Shown: positions 1 to 7,405 of the stretch, one piece after another
Numbering within the stretch: position 1 is the stretch's first letter
Layout of the letters: the number at the start of each line of letters is the position of its first letter
Assembly: GCA_903909925.1 (NCBI GenBank)
Contig: CAIVXR010000123.1
Coordinates: 1 to 13,636 of the forward strand
Direction of reading: 5' to 3'
DNA length: 13,636 nucleotides
DNA from: an uncultured beta proteobacterium
GTDB lineage: Bacteria > Pseudomonadota > Gammaproteobacteria > Burkholderiales > Burkholderiaceae
Made by a program: the position numbers and the translations under genes
Notes under the pieces: generated by a model
Databases searched by the model: none
What the model was told of the DNA's origin: nothing
What the model saw: the letters and a program-made list of their open reading frames with translations, nothing else

Positions 1-1809
1 CCAACGCAAGTGATTTTCTTCAACCAACTGTTGAACGTGTTTTGGAGCAGAGCCGCCAGCACCCGTTTCAAAGAGACCACCACCTGCCATCAAAGGCACG
101 ATGGAGAGCATCTTTGCACTAGTACCTAATTCCATAATAGGGAACAAGTCAGTGAGGTAGTCACGCAAGATGTTACCGGTAACAGAGATTGTGTCTTTAC
201 CACGAATCACGCGCTCAAGTGTGTAACGCATCGCGCGGGTCTGGGACATGATCTGAATATCTAAGCCGTTGAGATCGTAATCTTTAAGGCAAGAATTTAC
301 TTTCTTAATCAACTCCGCTTCGTGTGGCCGGTACTCATCTAACCAGAATACGGCTGGAGTATTCGAGAGACGGGCACGCTTAACTGCTAACTTCACCCAA
401 TCACGAATCGGCGCATCTTTTAATTGGCACATCCGCCAGATATCGCCCTCTTCCACGTTTTGTTCGAGTAGTACAGTACCGTCATCAGCAACGATACGGG
501 CTACGCCAGCTTCAGAGATCTCAAAAGTCTTATCGTGTGAACCATACTCTTCAGCCTGCTGAGCCATCAAGCCCACGTTAGGAACCGTACCCATCGTGGT
601 TGGATCAAAGTTACCGTGTGTCTTACAGAAATTGATCATTTCTTGATAGATACGCGCAAAGGTACTTTCTGGAATAACTGCTTTGGTGTCATGCAGGCGA
701 CCATCAGCACCCCACATCTTGCCACCAGCACGAATCATGGCGGGCATAGAGGCATCCACAATCACATCGCTTGGAGAATGTAAGTTGGTAATGCCTTTAG
801 CAGAATCCACCATCGCTAATGCTGGGCGGTGTTCATGACAAGCATGCACATCCTCAATAATTTCTTCACGCTTGGACTCTGGGAGTGTTTTGATTTTTTC
901 ATATAGGCTACTCATGCCGTTATTGACATTGACGCCTAACTCTTCAAACAACTTCGCATGTTTAGCAAAAGCATCTTTATAGAAAATCTTCACGGCGTGA
1001 CCAAATACGATTGGGTGAGAGATCTTCATCATGGTGGCTTTGACATGCAAGGACCACATCATGCCGGTCTTATAGGCATCTTCGATTTCTTTTTCGTAGA
1101 ACTCACACAGAGCTTTTTTGCTCATGAACATGCTGTCGATGATTTCGCCAGAAATTAAAGAGACTTTTGGTTTGAGAACAATGGTTTTGCCACTCTTTGT
1201 AACCAAGTCCATCTTTACATCACATGCTTTAGTCATGGTCATTGACTTTTCACCAGCATAGAAGTCACCACCATGCATGTGCGATACGTGCGTCCGAGAA
1301 GCTTGGCTCCACTCACCCATCGAGTGAGGATGCTTACGCGCAAATTGTTTTACCGCATTAGGCGCGCGTCGATCAGAGTTACCTTCGCGCAAAACTGGAT
1401 TTACTGCACTACCCAAGCATTTGGAATAACGAGCACGAATTACTTTTTCTTCCTCGCTCTTAGGATCATCCGGGAAATTGGGGATCTTGAAACCCTTAGA
1501 TTGCAACTCTTTAATAGCTGCCAGTAATTGAGGTACGGAAGCGCTAATATTTGGCAGCTTAATAATGTTGGTGTCTGGCAATAAAGTCATCTTGCCAAGC
1601 GCAGCGAGGTTATCCGGTACTTTTTGCTCAGCCGTCAGGCAATCAGAAAATTCAGACAGAATGCGGGCAGCGACAGAAATATCACTCTTCACAATCTCCA
1701 CGCCAGCTGGCGCTGTAAAAGTGCGAATAATCGGCAGAAATGCACAAGTTGCCAAGAGTGGCGCCTCGTCTGTCAGGGTATAAATAATCTTTGATTTCTC
1801 TACAGCCAT
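1..1809 (-). CDS. icd: NADP-dependent isocitrate dehydrogenase, monomeric type (5' part; C-terminus outside window)
   Basis: Oxidative decarboxylation of isocitrate to 2-oxoglutarate with NADP in the TCA cycle, in the cytoplasm. I translated the minus strand from the ATG at 1809; the frame stays open for 603 codons to the window edge, so about 140 residues of the usual roughly 740 are missing. The sequence is that of the large monomeric IDH family and not the 400-residue dimeric one. The block GSAVNPVLREGNSDRR (residues 133-148) carries the substrate-binding Ser134, Asn137, Arg141 and Arg147, equivalent to Ser132/Asn135/Arg139/Arg145 of the Azotobacter enzyme. Further conserved blocks are HPHSMGEWS and GGGLFETGAGGSAPKH near the left edge. 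An AAGGAA ribosome binding site lies six bases before the ATG. The gene diverges from the MFS gene at 1993. Confidence 0.96.
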   Translation of the reverse strand, partial: MAVEKSKIIYTLTDEAPLLATCAFLPIIRTFTAPAGVEIVKSDISVAARILSEFSDCLTAEQKVPDNLAALGKMTLLPDTNIIKLPNISASVPQLLAAIKELQSKGFKIPNFPDDPKSEEEKVIRARYSKCLGSAVNPVLREGNSDRRAPNAVKQFARKHPHSMGEWSQASRTHVSHMHGGDFYAGEKSMTMTKACDVKMDLVTKSGKTIVLKPKVSLISGEIIDSMFMSKKALCEFYEKEIEDAYKTGMMWSLHVKATMMKISHPIVFGHAVKIFYKDAFAKHAKLFEELGVNVNNGMSSLYEKIKTLPESKREEIIEDVHACHEHRPALAMVDSAKGITNLHSPSDVIVDASMPAMIRAGGKMWGADGRLHDTKAVIPESTFARIYQEMINFCKTHGNFDPTTMGTVPNVGLMAQQAEEYGSHDKTFEISEAGVARIVADDGTVLLEQNVEEGDIWRMCQLKDAPIRDWVKLAVKRARLSNTPAVFWLDEYRPHEAELIKKVNSCLKDYDLNGLDIQIMSQTRAMRYTLERVIRGKDTISVTGNILRDYLTDLFPIMELGTSAKMLSIVPLMAGGGLFETGAGGSAPKHVQQLVEENHLRW

Positions 1810-1839
1810 GAACGTTTCCTTAATAATGAAAAATTACGG

Positions 1840-1859
1840 GGCCGGGTTTTTGCCCAGCC
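1840..1859 (-). other. Short hairpin in the icd leader
   Basis: On the minus strand GGCTGGG and CCCGGCC can pair (seven pairs including one G-U) around a CAAAAA loop, about 30 bases before the icd start. It is visible in the sequence, but whether it has any regulatory role is unknown; no typical U-run follows directly, so it is not a convincing terminator. Confidence 0.35.
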
Positions 1860-1934
1860 AGTCTCACATCCCCATTTTGCAAGCCGCTTTTAGCGCACCC
1901 ATTGCTAATGAGGGGAGCCTTCTATTTTAAATCA

Positions 1935-1963
1935 TTGGACTTGGCAAAATTGCCAGATTTAGA
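1935..1963 (+). promoter_or_regulatory. Predicted sigma70 promoter of the MFS gene with an internal dyad
   Basis: TTGGAC (1935-1940), a 17-base spacer and TTTAGA (1958-1963) give a plausible promoter; transcription would start near 1970, just before the AAGAGG ribosome binding site at 1977-1982. The spacer contains the inverted repeat GGCAA-AA-TTGCC (1943-1954), placed where a repressor would block RNA polymerase. This is a prediction from sequence only. Confidence 0.45.
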
Positions 1964-1992
1964 GCTCAAAGGCCTCAAGAGGCACAATTTCA

Positions 1993-3264
1993 GTGAATCT
2001 ATTAAATCAACTAAAGCCCTCAATTGCCCGTAAACTCCATCCTATGAGCAATAAGCACCCCTTACTCAATAAAAACCTCTTGCTGCTCATTATTTGCCAG
2101 GGTCTATTCCTGACTAATAACGTCACCTTTATTGCCATCAATGGTTTGGTAGGTTTTAGTCTTGCGCCTTTGCCTTGGATGGCCACTTTGCCGGTCATGG
2201 GCTATGTCGTAGGGGGCGCTTTTGCTACCTCGATCGTTGCAAAATCCCAAAATTACTTTGGCCGCAAAATTTCTTTTCAGATTGGCTTATTAGTAGCAAT
2301 GCTCTCGGCACTGTTATGTGCCTATGCAGCGATCACCAAAAATTTCTGGCTCTTAGTGTTGGGCACTTTTATTGCTGGCTACTACAGCGCTAATGGACAG
2401 CTCTATCGTTTTGCCGCCGCCGAACTGACTGATAGTAGCCAACGAGATAAAGCAGTCTCCTGGGTTTTGGCTGGTGGTATTTTGGGCGCAGTCATTGGGC
2501 CTAACCTGGCCTCTTGGACCCGCGATCTTTTTGATACCGCATTTTTAGGCGCTTATCTGACACTCTCGATAGCAGGCCTCTTGGGAATCTTTGTCATGCA
2601 ACTGATTCACTTTCCAGAAGAATTCAAAACTGCGCATGCCCTATCAGATGGTAGATCTCTGAAGAGTATCTTGCAGCAGCCTGTTTTTATGGTTGCCATT
2701 ATTGGCGCAGCCTTAGGTTATGGTGTCATGAACTTACTCATGGCAGCAACTCCATTAGCAATGCAAATCTGCGGACTGCCCTTCTCAGATACCGCCTTAG
2801 TGCTGGAATGGCATGTAATCGGTATGTTTGCGCCAGGCTTTTTTACTGGCTCGCTGATTCAACGCTTTGGCACCCTCAAGATCATGGGCGTGGGTGTGTT
2901 TCTCAATTTCATTTGCATCTTGATTGCATTAACTGGGACTGATCTACATCAATTTCTTCTTGCGCTCTTTTTACTAGGAGTTGGCTGGAACTTTTTATTT
3001 ACCGGCTCCACCTCTTTAGCGATGACTGCCTACAAACCTAATGAGCGAGACAAGGCTCAGGCAGCGATTAATTTCTTTGTTTTTTCTACGATGGCTTTTA
3101 CCTCATTTGGATCTGGAGCACTCATTACCTCACAAGGCTGGAACTTCCTAAATCTAGGATCACTCTTGCCTGTAGTGGTAACTGCAGCAGCTTTATTTTG
3201 GCTAGCCAGTCAAAATAAGAAACAGAAGATAGAGAAGACGCAGAAAAAATCGTTGTCGGCTTAA
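1993..3264 (+). CDS. MFS family transporter
   Basis: A 423-residue inner-membrane protein with about twelve hydrophobic segments in two six-helix halves, the normal length and layout of a major facilitator superfamily carrier. The loop after helix 2 carries YFGRKISF (residues 88-95), a degenerate form of the MFS motif A (GxxxDRxGRR); the corresponding loop of the second half is RFGTLK (291-296). Other recognisable blocks are LYRFAAAE (137-144) and WVLAGGILGAVIGP (157-170). The substrate cannot be told from sequence. The start is GTG at 1993, supported by AAGAGG ten bases upstream; an in-frame ATG at 2044 (codon 18, just before MSNKHPLLNKN) is a possible alternative that would keep all helices but has no clear ribosome binding site. 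Its stop codon overlaps that of the convergent DUF6352 gene. Confidence 0.88.
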   Translation: MNLLNQLKPSIARKLHPMSNKHPLLNKNLLLLIICQGLFLTNNVTFIAINGLVGFSLAPLPWMATLPVMGYVVGGAFATSIVAKSQNYFGRKISFQIGLLVAMLSALLCAYAAITKNFWLLVLGTFIAGYYSANGQLYRFAAAELTDSSQRDKAVSWVLAGGILGAVIGPNLASWTRDLFDTAFLGAYLTLSIAGLLGIFVMQLIHFPEEFKTAHALSDGRSLKSILQQPVFMVAIIGAALGYGVMNLLMAATPLAMQICGLPFSDTALVLEWHVIGMFAPGFFTGSLIQRFGTLKIMGVGVFLNFICILIALTGTDLHQFLLALFLLGVGWNFLFTGSTSLAMTAYKPNERDKAQAAINFFVFSTMAFTSFGSGALITSQGWNFLNLGSLLPVVVTAAALFWLASQNKKQKIEKTQKKSLSA

Positions 3265-4277
3265 GAAGTTTTTGCGAGCGGTAAATTAAACAAGAGGTTT
3301 TGGGGTTTGAGCTTGAGTTGCTTTTGCTCATTCATGGCGATTGCCATATAGACAGGCTTGCCTGCCTGTGCTTTAGCGAGCGCTGCCTCATCAATAAAAT
3401 CTAGACGAAATAAACAGATTACTTTTTCTAGCTCATCTGCTTCAACAGACTCCTTGTTATATAACTTATTGAGTATCTCGGTTGCTACTGCATCCAAACC
3501 AACATGCCATGACCACTTGGGATCACTAATTTGCTGCATGGGAGTAATGCGTACCTTTGCTCCTAGAAAATGCTCTATCCACTTTTCCAGAACGCGGCAA
3601 AAGTGATTGATAGGCTCATGTCCAAAGTTCAGCTGTACTGCAAAATCAAAATCCTCATTACGATCCCAATATTCAGCAGCATTTTCTTCATGCAAGATAT
3701 CTAAGTCAGCTGATCTCATCGTCATCGATTTACCCTTGAGTAAGTCCATGATGTTGCCGGTATCACCTGCTTGGGCGTTACGAGAAACTGTGTCTTCATC
3801 CGCACCCATCACAATAGCGTCTTCGAGCACAGTAATTTTTTGGGTTCTGAAGAATAATTCGCCCATACGCACTTCAAGTGGCTGCGCTTGCTCCCCCAAT
3901 ATATGCCTCACAAAAATCTGCGCCAATTGAGCAACAAACAAAGGCGGCACATCAACACCTTCGCCCCTAAATAAACTCATATAAAAACTCTCTAGAGAGC
4001 TTGCAGCCATTAGTCGTGCTCGATAGCGTAACCAGACCCGGTAGTTTTCCTGTATGTCCTCATCGGCCATAGTGGCAATCTCATGATCGGCAATATCAGC
4101 TCGGGGATTTTGTAGCAAACGCTGATGCAAGGATTTTTCAATCGCACAGGACTCTGGAACCAGGCTTAACTCAGGTCTGAGTAAATAGGTTCGCAAAAAG
4201 TCATCTGTCACCAAGAGCTGATGGTCTGGGCTAACTAAGAGAGTGCTATATGCGCAATTTGGCCAATAATTTGTCAT
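3261..4277 (-). CDS. DUF6352 family protein, function unknown
   Basis: A soluble protein of 338 residues with no signal peptide or membrane segment, so probably cytoplasmic. From memory of the family, its recognisable blocks are WPNCAY near the N-terminus, TDDFLRTYLLRPEL, VPESCA, ENYRVWL, a central HEENAAEYWDR block and a C-terminal DPKWSWHVGLD block followed by LKPQNLLFNLPLA. Family members occur widely in betaproteobacteria, but I know of no assigned function. The open frame extends to a TTG at 4307, but family proteins begin only a few residues before the WPxCxY block, so I chose the ATG at 4277 (MTNYWPN); neither start has a good ribosome binding site. It diverges from the FKBP gene, with under 90 bases between the starts, and its stop shares TTAA with the MFS stop. 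Confidence 0.82.
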   Translation of the reverse strand: MTNYWPNCAYSTLLVSPDHQLLVTDDFLRTYLLRPELSLVPESCAIEKSLHQRLLQNPRADIADHEIATMADEDIQENYRVWLRYRARLMAASSLESFYMSLFRGEGVDVPPLFVAQLAQIFVRHILGEQAQPLEVRMGELFFRTQKITVLEDAIVMGADEDTVSRNAQAGDTGNIMDLLKGKSMTMRSADLDILHEENAAEYWDRNEDFDFAVQLNFGHEPINHFCRVLEKWIEHFLGAKVRITPMQQISDPKWSWHVGLDAVATEILNKLYNKESVEADELEKVICLFRLDFIDEAALAKAQAGKPVYMAIAMNEQKQLKLKPQNLLFNLPLAKTS

Positions 4278-4325
4278 GTCATAGAGCCAAATCAGGCCCT
4301 CTATCAAAATTTATAAAGCTCAGAA

Positions 4326-4331
4326 TATACT
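4326..4331 (+). promoter_or_regulatory. Predicted -10 box for the FKBP gene
   Basis: TATACT lies 34 bases before the FKBP start, within the short divergent gap. No good -35 hexamer stands 16-18 bases upstream, so the assignment is weak. A proper ribosome binding site, AGGA at 4354-4357, follows eight bases before the ATG. Confidence 0.35.
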
Positions 4332-4365
4332 AGCCAGTCAATTTGTGTGAAATAGGAAAAATATC

Positions 4366-4713
4366 ATGAGTGAACTCAAAAAAATCGATACCGTTGTAGG
4401 CGAAGGTAAAGAAGCGATGTCTGGAAATCACGTTGATGTACATTACACCGGCTGGCTCTTTGATGAAAAAGCAGCTGATCATAAAGGTCAAAAGTTTGAT
4501 AGCTCTCTCGATCGCGGTCAATTGTTCAGCTTTCCTTTAGGTGCTGGTCATGTAATTAAGGGTTGGGATGAAGGTGTTGCTGGTATGAAGATTGGCGGTA
4601 AGCGCACTCTCATTATTCCTTCTGATATGGGCTACGGTCCTCGCGGTGCCGGTGGGGTCATTCCACCAAATGCCACTTTAGTTTTTGATGTTGAATTGCA
4701 TGGCGTGAACTGA
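4366..4713 (+). CDS. FKBP-type peptidyl-prolyl cis-trans isomerase
   Basis: A single-domain FKBP of 115 residues that catalyses cis-trans isomerisation of proline peptide bonds. It has no signal peptide, so it should act in the cytoplasm. The FK506-pocket and active-site residues are all present: Tyr27 (VHYTGW), Phe44-Asp45 (KFDSS), Phe54/Phe56, Val63-Ile64 (GHVIKGWDEG), Trp67, Tyr90 (MGYG) and Phe107 (LVFDVEL). The length matches the minimal FKBP fold, as in small neisserial and betaproteobacterial FKBPs, and not the longer chaperone types FkpA or SlyD. The ATG at 4366 has AGGA eight bases upstream. The gene is monocistronic, closed by the hairpin terminator at 4743. Confidence 0.95.
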   Translation: MSELKKIDTVVGEGKEAMSGNHVDVHYTGWLFDEKAADHKGQKFDSSLDRGQLFSFPLGAGHVIKGWDEGVAGMKIGGKRTLIIPSDMGYGPRGAGGVIPPNATLVFDVELHGVN

Positions 4714-4742
4714 TTACTAAAAACTAGTAAAGCTTTGAATGC

Positions 4743-4769
4743 AAAAGACCACCCGAGGGTGGTCTTTTT
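4743..4769 (+). terminator. Rho-independent terminator of the FKBP gene
   Basis: A near-perfect stem AAAAGACCACCC / GGGTGGTCTTTT with a tiny CGAG loop, followed by a run of five T. It starts 30 bases after the FKBP stop. The A-run on the left side makes it potentially active in the opposite direction too, which could also stop transcripts of the convergent transglycosylase gene. Confidence 0.92.
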
Positions 4770-4801
4770 ACTATCTGATTGCTTCTAAAGATTCAGATCT
4801 A

Positions 4802-5788
4802 TTAAGAGCGCACATCCTTACCATTTAAGCTGAGGCGATTGCTAGAGCGGCTTTGGCAAAGATTAATCAGACGATTTCTTTCGGCCATCACTTTATCGGT
4901 ATAGCCGCCATCATCCTCAGCATTAGCAGCGCCTACGTAGTACTTCAAACCATTGCGCAATGAGCCTGCAGTGGCGATGAGGTACTTCAAGATATAGGCG
5001 CCTACCCGAATATTCACTTCAGGCTTGACGGCTTCAGTAGCGCCGCCATACAAAGCATATTTGTCTTTATGCACTGAGGTCATCACCTGCATGAGACCTT
5101 CAGCGCCAGCGTGACTCTTCGTATTTGGATTGAAGTTAGACTCAACTGAAATCACAGCCAATAAAAGAACTGGATCAATATTGACTTCTTTTGCAATCAA
5201 AATCGTATTCGATACATACTCTTCAATCTTGGAGCGATCAAGTTTGTATTTATTCTCAAAGAAATCAGCAACAGCACGTTGGTTCTGAATCGAGCCCATC
5301 AAATTGCTATCTAGCGCTTGAGGGTCAATTCTGGAGGCCGGAATCCGATCAGCCAAATGAGAAATCGATTTGACCTGCACCTGGGCAACGGATGGCATCA
5401 GCAAAGCAACTGTCTGCTGCTTAGCGCTATTCAAGCCAGCCGAGATGGGATTGGATTTGTTGAAGATCACGGCAGCGATTTCAGAATCGGCCATTGGGGT
5501 AGAACTTTCGTTTGCAGTCTTATATTCCTCGAGCATGCTAAAGCCATTGCTCCAAACAATATGACGGGCTTCATCTGGGACCAAGACGCGGGCTAAATCA
5601 AAAGCACCGGCATTGGTTCCATTACCAGAAAGCCATAGACCTACCACCATGAATACGGAAACAACGAGTACACCATTGATGACTCGGTAAACCGGAGTCA
5701 TGGCCCGTGTCAGCAGATCTTGAGCTGCCAGAATTGCTGGCTGCTGATCTTGCTTCTCACTCAAATTGTTCGTTACACATTTACTCAT
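4802..5788 (-). CDS. Membrane-anchored lytic transglycosylase (SLT domain)
   Basis: Cleaves the glycan strands of peptidoglycan, forming 1,6-anhydro-muropeptides, in the periplasm. The 328-residue protein has a short cytoplasmic N-terminus, one membrane segment (about residues 36-53) and a long linker of low similarity. The C-terminal lysozyme-like SLT domain spans roughly 185-312. It holds the catalytic glutamate Glu216 in VISVESNFNPN, the GLMQVM block (231-236), and KYYVGAAN (282-289), the counterpart of the AYNAG-like helix. No LysM or other wall-binding domain is visible. The start at 5788 lacks a strong ribosome binding site (AGGGG lies about 17 bases off), but the hydrophobic anchor begins soon after and no better start exists. 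It converges on the FKBP gene. The exact transglycosylase subfamily is not clear. Confidence 0.9.
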   Translation of the reverse strand: MSKCVTNNLSEKQDQQPAILAAQDLLTRAMTPVYRVINGVLVVSVFMVVGLWLSGNGTNAGAFDLARVLVPDEARHIVWSNGFSMLEEYKTANESSTPMADSEIAAVIFNKSNPISAGLNSAKQQTVALLMPSVAQVQVKSISHLADRIPASRIDPQALDSNLMGSIQNQRAVADFFENKYKLDRSKIEEYVSNTILIAKEVNIDPVLLLAVISVESNFNPNTKSHAGAEGLMQVMTSVHKDKYALYGGATEAVKPEVNIRVGAYILKYLIATAGSLRNGLKYYVGAANAEDDGGYTDKVMAERNRLINLCQSRSSNRLSLNGKDVRS

Positions 5789-5861
5789 CTATTTATTTGC
5801 GGCACCCCTAAAACCCAGATACAGATTTATGTTGCAGCGCAATATCTAAAAAACATGGGTC

Positions 5862-5890
5862 ATCCTAAGAAGGTTCTTATATCAAGTCAA
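5862..5890 (-). promoter_or_regulatory. Predicted sigma70 promoter of the lytic transglycosylase gene
   Basis: Read on the minus strand: TTGACT (5890-5885), a 17-base spacer, TAGGAT (5867-5862). The spacing is ideal and the -35 box matches five of six consensus bases. It would give a leader of roughly 65-70 bases before the ATG at 5788. Confidence 0.5.
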
Positions 5891-5975
5891 GAATAAAGAA
5901 ACAGATTTCGATAACTTTTTGGTCTTGAAATACGGGATCTCCCTTAGAGGCATCCTGATTCTGATATTTAACATA

Positions 5976-6018
5976 ATGAAATCAGTTACTTATGAATGTT
6001 AGGAGTCACTAATTTCAT
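5976..6018. repeat. Imperfect inverted repeat
   Basis: ATGAAATCAGT (5976-5986) and ACTAATTTCAT (6008-6018) are inverted copies matching at ten of eleven positions, 21 bases apart; the odd position becomes a G-U pair in minus-strand RNA. No U-run follows on either strand, so it looks more like a binding site or structured leader element than a terminator. Confidence 0.45.
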
Positions 6019-6294
6019 AGTGTAAAAAAATCCTGAAATTCCAACTTTTTTTCGTTTTAGGGGAAAAAATTGTTTCTTAAAACCATATATCTAGTGTTTT
6101 AGAGCAGACTTATTTCTACCGGTAGTGCTCCACTTCAATTGCTGCAAGGCATTACTTTCAAAGCGTCTGTGGACGGAAAAGGTGCTTTTATCCAAAACAA
6201 AGCTCCTTCTTAGGGCTAGATTCTGATTAGCTCAAGAGCTAGCCTAGGTTGAAAAGAGGTAAGACCGGCGCGGCTCATCCTACACTGACATCCT

Positions 6295-7008
6295 ATGAAA
6301 ACTTTTCGCAAGCTTCTTGTCCTTAGCGCCCTTCTAGGCCTTCTCAGTCCGCCTAGCGCCTTTGCCTTATTTGAGGAATGCAAAGACCTGTTTCCCCAGC
6401 AGCAAATACCTATCAGCCAGGAAGTGGGCAGAGATCTCTGTTTTGATAGTTTTGCGGTTTATTACTCACCTATTGATAAGAAGCCTATCTTCACGGTGGA
6501 GAAGCTGAGTCGAGAACAGCTATCAGCGCCTCATCCCAAAAGAAGCAATCAATTTTATGAAGAGGCTAGACTACCAATAGCAGAGCGTTCTCTGCTTTCA
6601 GACTACCGCGGCAGCGGCTATGATCGGGGCCATAACGCTCCGGCAGGGGATATGACTAATGAAAGATCGATGGCCCAGTCTTTCTCATTGGCGAACATGA
6701 TGCCTCAGGCCAGACAAAATAATCAGGGCATCTGGGCTAAGAATGTAGAAGAGCCGACTAGGCTTTATGTCAAACGAGTTACTGGTGATGTTTATGTCTA
6801 CACGGGCTCTACTGGCAATAGCGGAAGTATCGGCAACAGTCGCGTTACCATTCCGAGTCATTTATATAAATTGGTATACGACGCCAGTAAAAATAAGGCG
6901 TGGGCTTATTGGGTTGAAAATACCAACGAAGCGACTATGCGCCCGCCCATTTCTTATCAAGAGCTTGTTCAGAAAACAGGGATTGATTTTCAGTTACGGC
7001 TCAAATGA
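6295..7008 (+). CDS. Secreted DNA/RNA non-specific endonuclease (DRGH family)
   Basis: A magnesium-dependent sugar-non-specific nuclease of the Serratia nuclease / NUC family that cuts single- and double-stranded nucleic acid. The 237-residue protein begins with a Sec signal peptide (MKTFRKLL plus a hydrophobic stretch, probable cleavage after AFA, residue 24), so it acts in the periplasm or outside. The active-site block is YDRGHNAP: residues 110-113 are DRGH with the general base His113. The metal-binding asparagine is Asn143 in NMMPQARQNNQGIW (134-147). Length and motif spacing are normal for a small family member. No ribosome binding site precedes the ATG, and a TACACT ends eight bases upstream. 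It converges on the DUF3820 gene with six bases between the stops. A role in using extracellular DNA as nutrient is possible but inferred. Confidence 0.93.
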   Translation: MKTFRKLLVLSALLGLLSPPSAFALFEECKDLFPQQQIPISQEVGRDLCFDSFAVYYSPIDKKPIFTVEKLSREQLSAPHPKRSNQFYEEARLPIAERSLLSDYRGSGYDRGHNAPAGDMTNERSMAQSFSLANMMPQARQNNQGIWAKNVEEPTRLYVKRVTGDVYVYTGSTGNSGSIGNSRVTIPSHLYKLVYDASKNKAWAYWVENTNEATMRPPISYQELVQKTGIDFQLRLK

Positions 7009-7014
7009 GATCGC

Positions 7015-7257
7015 TCAAAGCAATGACGATCTAGCTTTCAAGCCATGCGCCTGTTGAATCGGCGCCAACAGACCACGCAAGCCATTGTGATCTAGCGTGT
7101 GCATCAGCTCTAGCAGCTCACCTAACTCTCCTTTTGGAAATCCTTCACGCGCAAACCAGGCGAGGTAATTTCCTGGCAAGTCGGCCAAAGCACGGCCAGC
7201 GTGTTTACCAAAGGGCATTTTCATTAAGACTAGTTTCTCGAGGGCTTCTGCATTCAT
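7015..7257 (-). CDS. DUF3820 family small protein
   Basis: An 80-residue soluble protein with the DUF3820 signature MPFGKHAGRALADLPGNYLA (residues 14-33) followed by WFAREGFPKGELGELLE. The family is short, widespread in proteobacteria and sometimes labelled as a putative quorum-sensing-regulated virulence factor, a name resting on little evidence; the biochemical role is unknown. The ATG at 7257 has no clear ribosome binding site, but the family signature begins close to it. The gene diverges from the iron-regulated operon, and the gap between them holds the two Fur boxes, so it might share that control. Confidence 0.85.
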   Translation of the reverse strand: MNAEALEKLVLMKMPFGKHAGRALADLPGNYLAWFAREGFPKGELGELLELMHTLDHNGLRGLLAPIQQAHGLKARSSLL

Positions 7258-7332
7258 TGAAGAGAAATCTTACAAGCAAAGGCGGTAAACCCTAAAAATC
7301 ACGCCATTGATCAGATAGTGGTTATTTTTCTA

Positions 7333-7351
7333 TTTGAGAATCATTCTTATT
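7333..7351. promoter_or_regulatory. Predicted Fur box 1
   Basis: The 19 bases centred on 7342 contain GAGAATCATTCTT, close to the proteobacterial Fur site core GAGAATNATTCTC with one arm base changed. It overlaps the -35 box of the operon promoter, so Fur with iron bound here would block transcription. Confidence 0.75.
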
Positions 7352-7363
7352 TGATGCTATATT
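7334..7363 (+). promoter_or_regulatory. Predicted sigma70 promoter of the iron-regulated operon
   Basis: TTGAGA (7334-7339), an 18-base spacer and TATATT (7358-7363). Transcription would start near 7370, inside Fur box 2, leaving a leader of about 36 bases. Both hexamers are covered or flanked by Fur boxes. Confidence 0.65.
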
Positions 7364-7379
7364 GAGAACTATTCTCATT
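7361..7379. promoter_or_regulatory. Predicted Fur box 2
   Basis: The 19 bases centred on 7370 contain GAGAACTATTCTC flanked by ATT and ATT, a near-perfect 19-bp dyad of the Fur type. Its centre is 28 bases from that of box 1. It covers the end of the -10 box and the expected transcription start. Confidence 0.82.
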
Positions 7380-7405
7380 TAGACTTTTTCAACCACTAAC
7401 CTGAT

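Larger units (their letters stand above)
5789..6294. other. 506-base intergenic region
   Basis: An AT-rich gap between two divergent genes. It holds a predicted minus-strand promoter (5862-5890), an imperfect inverted repeat (5976-6018), a T7 tract (6046-6052) and A tracts (6024-6030, 6064-6069) spaced near helical turns, and a 36-codon stop-to-stop stretch (6103-6210) that reads like protein but has no credible start. Before the nuclease gene, TAGCTC-AA-GAGCTA forms a small palindrome (near 6229-6242), and TACACT (6281-6286) could be a -10 box. No tRNA and no convincing complete small gene was found. Confidence 0.6.

Noticed and set aside
958..1783. Plus-strand open frames (958-1158, 1273-1527, 1565-1783) opposite icd
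   Set aside because: They lie wholly inside the minus-strand isocitrate dehydrogenase frame, which encodes conserved family motifs throughout; the plus-strand translations look like noise.
3358..3930. Plus-strand open frames opposite the DUF6352 gene
   Set aside because: Low-complexity, serine-rich translations with no family features, lying against a well-supported gene.
4305..4307. TTG at 4307 as the start of the DUF6352 gene
   Set aside because: It adds ten residues before the conserved WPxCxY block; family proteins start just before that block, so the ATG at 4277 is preferred.
5789..6294. Mobile element or CRISPR array in the long gap
   Set aside because: No repeated units, no terminal inverted repeats with target duplications, and no transposase fragment could be seen.
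7009..7031. GATCG/CGATC repeat between the nuclease and DUF3820 genes as a terminator
   Set aside because: Only five base pairs with a long loop and no U-run; chance occurrence is likely.
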